From Prorocentrum cordatum (taxonomy: Eukaryota > Sar > Dinophyceae > Prorocentrales > Prorocentraceae): a stretch of DNA of 64,000 bases. A model generated the notes under the pieces. It had not been told where the DNA came from and searched no databases. It worked only from the letters and a program-made list of their open reading frames with translations. Every line of letters starts with the position of its first letter. The first letter of the stretch is position 1. Both the position numbers and the translations under genes were made by a program. Below, piece after piece: positions 45,080-54,300 of the stretch. Location: NCBI GenBank assembly GCA_963575745.1, contig CAUYUJ010009446.1:125646-189645 (forward strand), given 5' to 3'.

Positions 45080-45780
45080 AAGTGTGACCTTTGCAGAGAC
45101 TGCAAGGATCGAAGGCGAAGAGGATCAAAGCGAGGCTGTCGCCTTGGCGCCGCGTACAGTCGTCTCCAATGGTTGCAGCAGCTACAATGATGGACGGGGG
45201 TCGTTTTCACAATGGAGCTCTCGCCTGAGCACCGAGTGCACTCGTTTTCAATGTTCGCAGCAGCTACAGGGCTGCAGGGCTGCTCCTTTTCAAAATGAGG
45301 CTGTCTCCTTAGCGTGGCACGCATTCCGTTCAGTTGTTTAGCAACAGCTACAGGGATTTAGTTGTTGCCCAAATTTTAGCTTTCGCTTTAGCACCGATGG
45401 AGGGCGGCTCCTTTTTGGAATCGGGTTTTCGCTTGAGACATCCTCGAAGATCATTGCCAGAAGCGTGCATTTTTGCACCAGTTGTCTAGATCGGGGCTTG
45501 CATTTTCAAGATTTGGATCTCGCCAGGCAACGAGTTGAACTATATGAGCACACCGTTTCGAATGTCGTAGTGCTCGCTAGAAGGATGCAATGCAGTTCCT
45601 TTTCAAAACGGGGCGCTTGACTGAATGGCAGGCTCATAGGAAGCTGGGCTGTTCAACGAGGCTCTTGGCTTCGTGATTGGGAAGGATTGCAGGAACTTGT
45701 GAGGAGGGGACTTGGGACGGGAGGGTGTATTGCAGCATCGATGGTGCGTCTTGGTTATCTCTGGTCCTCCTCCTCATCGT
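45080..45780 (+). repeat. composite repeat R-B + R-A end + TCC, copy 5
   Basis: R-B-like units (CTCGCCTGAGCACCGAGTGC, TTTCAAAATGAGGCTGTCTC) from 45080 to about 45640 are more diverged than in copy 4. They are followed by ATTGCAGCATCGATGGTGCG and CTCTGGTCCTCCTCCTCATC (45728-45776), the R-A terminal segment. It lies in MoxR intron 3. Confidence 0.7.
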
Positions 45781-46097
45781 TTGGAAAGCGCTGGGAAGAC
45801 GAGAGTAGGGTCCATGAGCTAGGCTCTGGCGTGACCCCCCGTAAAAGTCGTGATGCAATCAATCACAGCGAGACCCAGAATGTCACTCAAGTTTTCTGTC
45901 GTTTTGCTTCCATCATCCAAGTCGTCGTTCTGAAACTAGTCGTTCGCTCGTGGCTCTTTTGATCAGCTGGCAGAATCGTTCCTCATACTACTCCGTGCGT
46001 GCTTGATCGGCGGTCGCCTTCCTCACACATTGCGAGGTGCCTCTTGACCCGTTCGTTTCCCAACCCACTTCATGCCAGCCGCGCGTCAGACCGCGAG

Positions 46098-46181
46098 GCG
46101 TTGGAGAGAGATGAGCTCTGCCGGAAGACCGACGGCTTCCTGCCAGACTGCGACGTCGCTTTCATCGACGAGATCTTTAAG
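46098..46181 (+). CDS. MoxR/RavA ATPase, exon 4 (Walker B)
   Basis: Twenty-eight codons in phase 0: ALERDELCRKT then DGFLPDCDVAFIDEIFK. VAFIDEIFK is the Walker B (hhhhDE), where Asp binds magnesium and Glu activates water. GFLP matches the GYLP turn of RavA. The acceptor is GACCGCGAG|GCG. The donor is TTTAAG|GTATGAGT at 46182, a strong canonical GT site. The exon lies 3.1 kb after exon 3 and 705 bp before exon 5. Confidence 0.95.
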
Positions 46182-46886
46182 GTATGAGTCGCAAGTCGCG
46201 AGGAGGGTGGGAGGAGGAGGAACAGTAGCAGCAGAGTGGCTTGACGAGGGATTGCGATGTCGCCTTCACCGACCGGGTGTTTGACGCACTGGCACCGCGG
46301 GTCGCAAGAGCAGACAGTCGATGCGCTTGACGTTAGGTTGGGCGAGCGAGGAAGAACCACGTCTGCGCCTGGGCGTTCGAGCTCGACCGGGCGAAGAAGA
46401 GGGGAACAGGAGGAGGAGGACGACGAGACATATCAGGGAGCGAGATCGAAGAGAGGAGCGGGCGAAGGGGGAGATATGGCCCGAGGAACAGGCAGCGCAG
46501 TAAGACGAATACGACGCCGATGGGGGGGACGAACAAGAAGGGAGCATGGAGGAGGACGGAGCGAGGAGGAAGGAAGGGGAAAGGGTGGAGGATTTGGAGG
46601 AGGAGGAGGAGGACGGATGTAGCAGGAGAGAGACAAGAGGAGGAGCAGGAAGAGGGGAAGGAGGAGGAGGAGGAGGAGAAGGAGAATGAAGAGGAGCAGC
46701 AGAAACAGTAGCCAAGAGGAGGGAGGGTGGGAAAAATGCAGAAATAGGTGGGAGGGAGGAAGAGGGAGGAGCGAGGGGAGGAGAGGTAAGAAGAGACAGC
46801 AGGGAGCGAAGAAGGGGCGAGGGAGATAATGATGTAGCCTGTAGCGACAGACCGCAATCACCCTCCTCTCCGAGCCATTGCACGAG
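46182..46886 (+). other. intron 4 of the MoxR gene (705 bp, GT-AG)
   Basis: The shortest of the five introns. Apart from GGA-rich stretches (46400-46700) it has no repeat or element that I recognise. Glu/Arg-rich frames through it are composition artefacts. Confidence 0.88.
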
Positions 46887-46964
46887 GCAAACTCTTCGAT
46901 CCTGAACACCTTGCTGATGATACTCAACGACCGGTGCTTCGACAACGGCGCGGTCCGCACGCAG
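46887..46964 (+). CDS. MoxR/RavA ATPase, exon 5 (post-Walker B helix)
   Basis: Twenty-six codons in phase 0: ANSSILNTLLMILNDRCFDN then GAVRTQ. This matches the A(I/V)LN-LL--LNER-F-NG segment of RavA. The acceptor is TTGCACGAG|GCAAAC. The donor is inferred at CGCAG|GAGGGG (46965), a GA donor. It keeps AVRTQ, giving about the right number of residues between NG and VPLWC. A GT at 46952 would be an alternative but shortens the loop by four residues. Confidence 0.9.
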
Positions 46965-47593
46965 GAGGGGCGGATTTGGCGCGGCAGCAGAGGCGAGGAC
47001 GGGAAGGCTGAGGATGGGGAAGGGGCGGACGATTTGCCGCCCGTGTATTCGTTGATGTGATTGCTCGTGGTGGGTGGCGTGCCGAAGCCCGTCGGCGTCG
47101 CCGGCTCCTACGCCGAGGAGTGTTCCTATTTTGTTTTGGCAGGGCAGGCTCCCCGAGGATGCACTTGCTGGGGAGGGGGCGGGAAATTTGCTGCCCGGCC
47201 ACCGAGTTGCTGTGATTGATTGTGGTGGCATCGAGAAGGCTTTTTGCGACCATTGCGACGTGGTCTCATGCGGTTGGTGACCGTGCGGAGGCATGCTGCC
47301 AGCCACACAGGCGATTGCCTTGACTGTGTTGGTTCGTTCGTTTCTCTCCTGCCTGCGCTGCTTGAAAAGCAAGTTGGTAGAATGCGAAGCATTTCGGCGC
47401 TCATGCGTTGTTTGTAAATCAAAATGCGCCGTGGGGTTGGGGGGATCGGTCGGTCAGTAGAAGAAGACCGTGGTGCAAGATTCAGGTCACTTGGGCCTCG
47501 TCGATTCTGCTGGTCTTCGAGCCTTTCTGGGGGACGCGAGGGTGAGCGTTTGGGAAGTTTATTCCGAAGGCTTTACTGCTGGTTTTCCCCAGC

Positions 47594-47625
47594 AACCCCC
47601 CCACACACACACACACACACACACC
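47594..47625. repeat. (CA)n microsatellite
   Basis: About 14 CA units. Confidence 0.9.
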
Positions 47626-47930
47626 ACACCGGCGGGGGAGGGATCAAACGCAAGGGGCTTCCCTTCGACTCGATTACGACATTGCTAGATTTTTCTCTCG
47701 TTGACGGGCTTGCGGAGGAGGGTGCAGGGAAAGGGGGCGACGGAGATGATGACTGACGAAGACGTCGACTCGAACAGACATCTTCGAGCCTTTCTGGCGG
47801 ACGGGAGAGCGAGCGTTTGGGACGCTTATTTCTCTTCCTCCTCCTCCTCATCCTGTCTGCAAGCTGAGCCTGGGCACTCGCCCTATCGTCACTCTTCAAA
47901 AAGCATACATCAGCGTGCTTCGCGAGAAGC

Positions 47931-48953
47931 TTGTCACCGGCACGATGGCCACACCCTCAAGCGTCGCCTTCAGGCCTGGTTCGCGCCCCTCGACGCCGCC
48001 CGCCAGCACACGCGTGCACCGCCCGATGGTACCACGTGCTTTTGCTGAACAAAGACAAGGGCACCAACTTGCACGCTCGAGAGCTTGGGCTGCACATTTG
48101 GTTGCCAGACCTCTTCTTCGCAAGCCACCAGATCAACAACGAGGCCGACTGGGTGCGCTGCTGGATTGAAATTCTCTACGACATTTTCGTCCGCGAAGAA
48201 GCCCAACCACGGTATGCGACCCACCTTCAGCGCCGACAAGTCGATATCGAGATGTGCCGCCAAGCCTGGGAGAATACTGCCATCGGTCGTATGCTCATGG
48301 GACATCGGCTCACGCGCCCGACGTCCACGGGCGAGGAGTCACGTCAACAAGCATCGCTGCATTCGGACGAGTCCGCCGTCCACTGAGCCCGCCGCCGCTG
48401 GGTCAGCACGGACGTCTTCGACAAATCGCCCGAGGAGATCGGTGTCGACCTCAGCCAGGACATCGGGGACGAGCACCCGACCGACGATATTTGCGAGCCC
48501 GAGAAGATCGACATCTTGCAGCTCGGCCGCATTCCACAAGACCCTCCTGCACGCTGAAAGCGGATCCGCGAACCTCTGGCCACGCTACCCCCCGCTCGGG
48601 CGTGGTCGGCCCTCAAGATGCTGACGGGCACATGGGCACATGTGCGAGAAGCGCTGCTGCCACTTCGGCTGCGGCGCGGGGGGAGGCAGCGACCAGATCC
48701 AGCATTGCACGGTCCGAGGGAAGTTGTTGCAAGCCAGGCCTGCCGCGCGGCCAGCCGAGTGGCGAGCTCTTGACTCGCATCGGCCTTTCCTCGCTCGGCC
48801 CCGAGTTCTACGGCGAGAACGGGATCCCGACCGCGGTGGCACGGGATCCCGACCGCTTCCGCGTCTACCACATGACGAAGGACGACTCCATCCCAATCTC
48901 CAACAGCAAGCAGCGCGCTGCCGCCGGTGCCGCCCGCCACGCCTTGAGGTAAG
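47931..48953 (+). pseudogene. coding-like remnant, family unknown
   Basis: The frame from 47931 reads through RWYHVLLLNKDKGTNLHARE, LHIWLPDLFFASHQINNEAD and WVRCWIEILYDIFVREEAQP to TGA at 48384-48386. The same frame then continues with STDVFDKSPEEIGVDLSQDI and ICEPEKIDILQLGRIPQDPP before another stop. A second frame near 48760-48950 reads LLTRIGLSSLGPEFYGENGI and DRFRVYHMTKDDSIPISNSK. The amino-acid composition is that of a real, partly helical protein and unlike surrounding repeats. I do not recognise a family. A stop plus a frame change suggest a decayed gene or transposon ORF within intron 5, though a split intact gene is possible. Confidence 0.45.
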
Positions 48954-49079
48954 CGCCTTTCCTCCCAGGCGGGGCGGGGCCGCGCCGCGGCTAGCCGACC
49001 CCCCTCCTCCCCCATGCTCCCCGTTTGCCGCCCTTCTCTCCCTCTTCCTCCGCTCCCGTCTTGTCCTCCTTGCTTTTCT

Positions 49080-49207
49080 TTCTTGCTCCTCCTTCCTCCT
49101 CCTTTTTCTTTATCTTCCTCCTCCTCTTCCTCTTCCTCCTCCTCCTCCTCTCCCTTCTCCTCTGCTCCTTCTCCTCCTCCTCCGCCTCCTCGTCCTCGTC
49201 GTTCTCC
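49080..49207. repeat. TCC-rich tract
   Basis: TCC/TTCC/CTC run that borders the low-coordinate end of the SL-bearing retrocopy. Confidence 0.9.
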
Positions 49208-50308
49208 TGGAACGATCATAGGGGTCATGGTCCTTCAATGGACGAAGGGGCCCCGTCAGAAGTTGAAGTAGGGGGCGGCCATCAGCGCGATGATGCACTG
49301 ACCTCAGCTCCAGCGCGCAAATGGCAGCACCGAGGTCCCGCAGAAGCCCGCCGACGTTCTGCTCCTCCTGCGTCGTTTGCGTGGCCATGTGCGCCTCCAC
49401 GCCCTACATGAAGGCCGCCTCCTCGTCGAGCACCGCGCGGCGCCCCCGCGCGCGGGCCGCCGCCGCGCCCCACCGGCAGGGCAGTCATCCCCAGGGGCCC
49501 TTCAGCGCAGCGGGCTGCCGCCGAGGCCGTTGGCAGGGTAGCCATCCCCCGCAGGGGCCCTCTGGCCCCGAAGGCACTGCTGACCGTCGCGTCCATCGCC
49601 GAAGCTGCGTCGCAGAGCCGTCGGCGCTTCATGAACGGCCGGTGCCTCTGCCGCCCCTGCCTGCCGAGGCTCCTGGTGTGCTCGTGCAGCCGCCCGAGGG
49701 GAACGGCGGGCGGGGCGGTCGGGTCGGCCGTCCACGCCCCCGCCGCCGTGATGACTTCAGCCTCGGTCACCACCTCCGTCCCCGCGTTCGCGAAGACAGT
49801 GGCGCCACGGGTGCACAATGAGGCCGCGCCATGGCGGGGAGGTCCCCGTAGGCGTCGGCGTCGCGGGCACCACAGCATCAGCTCCTTTGTCCCGCCCAGC
49901 GTTTCCGCGGGCACGGCGCTGCACCCCGTCGGGCTGTTTGAAAGAGAGGCCAACCAGCTGGGCCATGGATGGCCACATTTCGTATGATCGCCAGGAAGGG
50001 CACGATGGCGTCCACCCTGCGCTGGACCTCGGGATCGTCACTCCCGCAGACCTGCAGCTCCAGACCAAGGACGCGCTGCTCTAACGCGGTTCTCTCCTCG
50101 TTGAGTCTCTTCGCTAGGTTTTCGGCCGACATCGCGGCCCGCGCGCACAGCTGCCGCTTGGCTGCCGCGCTGTCTATTGCTCCTTGCCACACTCCAGGGG
50201 CGAGTCCCGCAGCCGTCCCAACCGAACATCCAGCAGCCGGCACCATGAGCCGAGCACATCGAGCCATGACGTTGGGGGTGAAGCGGCTTGAGCCAAAATG
50301 GCTACGGC
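49208..50308 (-). mobile_element. DinoSL-bearing retrocopy (processed pseudogene-like), minus strand
   Basis: Its 5' end is an exact DinoSL at 50287-50308 and both ends lie in TCC-rich DNA (49080-49207 and 50309-50359). Reading the minus strand after the SL, an ATG at about 50266 opens MARCARLMVPAAGCSVGTAA, SAENLAKRLNEERTALEQRV and VQRRVDAIVPFLAIIRNVAI, to a stop near 49878. An overlapping second frame (from about 49953) continues to 49282. The first part has a short coiled coil. I recognise no family. It looks like a trans-spliced mRNA reverse-transcribed by LINE machinery; no poly(A) is visible. Confidence 0.65.
50287..50308 (-). other. DinoSL spliced-leader relic (exact)
   Basis: The reverse complement gives G + CCGTAGCCATTTTGGCTCAA + G, a full match (the first SL base is variable). 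It is followed on the minus strand by CCGCTTCACCCCC, not by an SL intron, so it is an SL exon relic. Confidence 0.93.
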
Positions 50309-50359
50309 TCCTCGTTGTCCTCCTCCTCTTCCTCGTCTTCCTCCTCCTTCTCTTTTTCC

Positions 50360-50381
50360 TCCGTGGCAATTTTGGCTCAAG
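50360..50381 (+). other. DinoSL relic, degraded (20/22), 5' end of LINE B
   Basis: TCCGTGGCAATTTTGGCTCA then AG: two substitutions relative to the SL (A to G at position 6, C to A at position 8). It is directly preceded by a TCC/CTTT-rich tract and lies 51 bp from the exact, oppositely oriented relic at 50287-50308. Confidence 0.82.
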
Positions 50382-50525
50382 TTCAAGCCATCGCCCCGTG
50401 ACTTGAACTTGGTGCAGCCGAGGGGCTGGCCCGAGGTTCTTGGCGTCTTGGCCGTCAAGAGGCCCGACCTGTCACTAGGCCTTCAGTGGCCGCCCAGCAG
50501 GTGTTTTTCCCCTGTCGCCGTCGCC

Positions 50526-50983
50526 ATGGACGCCACCTCCATCCAAGCCATCGTCTCGCAAGCCATTGCCTCGTCAATGTCCGCAGCTCAGGCAGCAATC
50601 GTGGAGCAGTTTGACGGGGGGCTTGCTTTTCGAGCGTTCCACAGTCTTTGGCAGCCAATGAAAGGCCTCCTCGCAAGCTCCCCGTGGTGGATTGACTCTT
50701 GTAGGTGGGGGGTGGACGGCTTCAAGGGGCCATGAGAGTCTCGACGGACAACGACGTCTGGGAGCTGATGTCCTCGAGGAAGGCCAACATGTGCGGGAAT
50801 GCCGAGGTCTACACCTTCGAAGCCTCGATGCGCCCGCAAAGATATCCAGACTGACGTTCACGATGGCTCTTTCTGTAGATCCGCGGGGAAAGGTGGTGTC
50901 GTCGCTAGCGTTGCCAAAGCTCTGCTGGAGAAGTTCAGTCGAGTGAAGTTTCAAGTGCTCGCGCGCGGGCGCAACTCGGTTCT
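50526..50983 (+). pseudogene. LINE B ORF1 start and endonuclease N-half
   Basis: MDATSIQAIVSQAIASSMSA opens at 50526 and runs to a stop near 50735. VSTDNDVWELMSSRKANMCG follows in another frame (about 50730-50790). GKGGVVASVAKALLEKFSRV and KFQVLARGRNSVL (third frame) lead to the LINE D insertion at 50983. GGVA is the typical EEP endonuclease strand of LINEs. Confidence 0.65.
50972..50983. repeat. target-site duplication of LINE D, left copy
   Basis: CAACTCGGTTCT, identical to 60773-60784. It abuts the 3' end of LINE D. Confidence 0.9.
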
Positions 50984-51360
50984 TCGCTTCGCTTCGCTCG
51001 CGGCTCAATGTCCTCGCGGGACGCAGCCGTCCGCGCGGGCGGGCCCGCGCGTGCGCCGAAGGCGCGCTGGGGGGACCACCTCCCCCTACACAGACCCCCG
51101 CCAGGATGCCCAGGGAAGGAGCCATCTAGGCTCCGCGAGGGAGGGGGCGGGGGCCAAAAAGGGCGAAAAAAGAAAGGCCCAGGAGAGGGCCCAGGAGACT
51201 CCCAGGAGTTTCAGGGAGGGGGAGGAGGAAGACGCTAAAGAGGAGAGGGGAGTGGCCACATGGGGGTGGCAAAGTGGAGAGGTGGGAGGGGGCTCATTAA
51301 AGGCCTGAGGAGTAAGGAAAGCCACCCCCATGATGACCTGCCCGCGGGCGGCGGCCCAGG

Positions 51361-54300
51361 TCAGGCCTGGACCGTGTCCTCTCCCCCCTCTCCATAGAGG
51401 GGGCGTTCACGATGTGGTTGGCGGTCTCCCTGATGTTGTGGTTGGAGGTCTCCATGATGTGGTTGGTGGTCCACAATGGAGTCGACGAAATCGTCGAGTG
51501 AGTTGCCGTGCTCCTGGGAGAGGCCGTAGTGTATTGCATAGATGCTGCTGGTGACGTCTAGCGCGGTAGGTCTTCTCGTGGTGAGACTCTCCGTCGCGTA
51601 GAGCATCATCTCAGTGTTCCAAAACAGGGATGGACCTGCTGGGGCTGCAGATTGCGCCAGTAGTACTGGTACCTCGGCGACGTGAGCCGCGTGGAAGGTG
51701 TGGATGGCGATGCGGGCATGGTGGTTCGCGATCAGTCGTCGTTCGGCTGCCTCGCCTCCAAGGCTTACTCTGCCCCAGGGGTCCGTGGTTGTCCTTGAAG
51801 ATGCTGCTTTTCTGTCGTGCTGGTCGCCGTCGCCTAGGTCGATCCACGTTCTTGGCGAGAGGTTGATCATCACTCCCGCGAAGTCGCCTTGTCGAATGTG
51901 CTGGTGGATCGAGTCGAGGGCGTCGTGCTGAGATGGGTGGTCGAGAGAGTAAAGATCATCGAAGGTCATGATAACTCGTTCCATCACCATTCCCTTATAG
52001 CATAGTCGTTGGTCCGTGATGTCGAGCAGATCGTTAGGGTGTCTCTCTGTGTTGGTGAGGTAATAAATAGATTTGTTTCTGGTCGGTGTTCGAGGGTGGT
52101 GGGCTGGTGGTGGTGGTGTGAGCTCTGGTACAGTCGGGAAGAATGGTGGTGGTGAAGGTGATAGGTCAAGGGATGGTAAGGGAGTGACGTCGGATGCATG
52201 GGCTGGGATATGGTGGTATAGTTCGGGGCGTCCTCTGCGTTTGTTGTCGGCTATGCTGGTCGCGTAGATCGCCTGGTTGGCGGCCACTTCCTCCTCCGTG
52301 AGGGCAGGTCCCTGTAAGTACCACATGTGCCATGACCGTCGGCAGCGGGCTACCGTGGTTAGATGCTTCACTAGCTTGGCGAAGGAGTGGAAGTTCTGGC
52401 GGCATATTCTGCACGATGTACCCGATGCCCAGTTTCGCGGATGATCAGGTCGTCGGTGTTCACGTCCGATGTGTATTGCCATGCCCTGCTTTGTCTTGGT
52501 TACAATTCCGCACTCGTAGCAGATGAAGTTGCAGGCGCCGTTGTCGCGTGATGGCGTAGTGTCCGCACCAGTGGGGCCGTCGGGTCTGAGCACCTTCGTA
52601 AGCTTGTCGGCGTGGGCGTGGTCTTTAGAGGCGCGGATGTAGTTTGTGACGGCCAGGTTGACGGAGTTGGTGAAGTGCTTCGGCGTGGTGCGAGCCCATG
52701 AAAACACGTCTGGGTCGAGCTTGCTTGTCGTGGGCCAGCGCTGGTCGTCCAGGTATGTGCGCAGGAAGTCGAAGTCCTGGAAAAGCATGTATGTCCATGA
52801 GCCCTTTCTCCGTCGCTGGTTGTCAAGCAGTTGGAGGAGCTGTTGAGGAGCGTGTCGTAGAAGCCGTGGTAAGTATCGCAACCGTCCAGCAGACTGGTGG
52901 TGGTCGAAGTCGGGGATGCCTGTGTAAGCTACTACTTCGGTGGCCGTGAAATGATGAAGGTGCGAGTTCGTCTTGGGTAGTCCGGCTGCCGTGCGGTAGG
53001 GCTTCGAGTAGGCGTTGGAGATGCGCTGGTGGTCGGTCTGGGTCAGTGCTGGCCAGACGTGATGGTTGAAGGTCAATGAGGCGGTCGAGAGGGCGTGCAC
53101 GTACTTGATCTTCGTTTTGCGGGGTAGGTGTCGACGTCTCAGGATTTGCCTCTCAAGAGCTCGTGCCGAAGCTTCGGTTCGTCGCATGCGATTCTGTACC
53201 TCGGGTCCCATGCTGCCGTTGGTTAGGATAGTGCCTAAGAGTCGGTGCTGGTCAGTGATCTGGACCGAGATCGACATGATGCTCAGCTGGATTGACGTAA
53301 TGTTCTGCTGTGCAAGCCTGCTGCGTGCGACGTTGGAGCCCGTCCCGTTGAAGGAGATAATGACCTTGGTCTTGTCTGGGTGTGGCTTGAGCCCGTAGGT
53401 AAAGGCTATACGGCATAGACGTTCGGCTGAAGTTTTCGTAATGTCAATGATGTCGGAGTGGCTGGTGGTCGAGTTGAAGTCGGTGAGGTCGTCGACGAAG
53501 GACATGTTAGTCAGCTTGCCGCCTTGATGCGGGGCCGTAGAGAAGAGCGGGTTGTCGCATGGGCGGATGTGGTGGCCACTCTCACCGTCTTCTGCCTCTT
53601 CAGCGTCGTCGGCGATGGCCTGAAGCACTAGGGCGAAATGCATGTTGAAAGCCGCGTCTGAGTATGGCACCCCTGGCCTGGTACTGGTGCGTGGGATCAC
53701 GTATGCGTCGGTGCCCTTGGCGGTCATCCAGTTGGCCGCGTGGTGGTCGGCAACGAGGGCGCATAGGTGGGAGTCGTCGACGTGGGCGTTGAGATGTGCT
53801 GGGCAGCGAAGCCGTTGTCGTAGGGAGGGGAGGAGGCATATGGGAATCTCGATGTTGTCGATGACGTCTTCGAGCTCGTCCTCCTGAGTCGGCAGCTGGA
53901 ACATGAACTCCCTTATCACCGAATGAAAGGCTTCTCTCAAGTCCAGGAAGAGGATGCTGCCCGTGCGAGCCTGTGCACGGCAGTCGTCCAGGAAGGTATA
54001 GGCGGTGTGGGTGATGAAGTCAGTCGCCTTGTGAGGGACGGCGCCGCATTGTGTGTCCATGAGCAGGTCGGGTAAGATGTCGCGGAAGAGGCCTCTCAGG
54101 AACTTGCTGTTGATCTTGCCAATCGTGTTGTTCAGTAGGATGCCCCTGTAGGCTTTCTGCAAATGAAGCTGTCCTTGTCCTTTAGAGAAGTGGGTGGAGA
54201 ATCCGCCCTTCGCCGAGATGGGCTCCGTCGTCATCAGCTGCATCTTCATCATGATGGGGTGCAGGAGTCGGGCAATCTGGCGCGGTGCTGCTCGTGCCAT

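Noticed and set aside
46952-46964. Canonical GT donor inside exon 5 (GCG|GTCCGC)
   Set aside because: It would delete four residues (VRTQ) from a loop whose length is conserved in RavA. The GA donor at 46965 fits better, though only RNA can decide.
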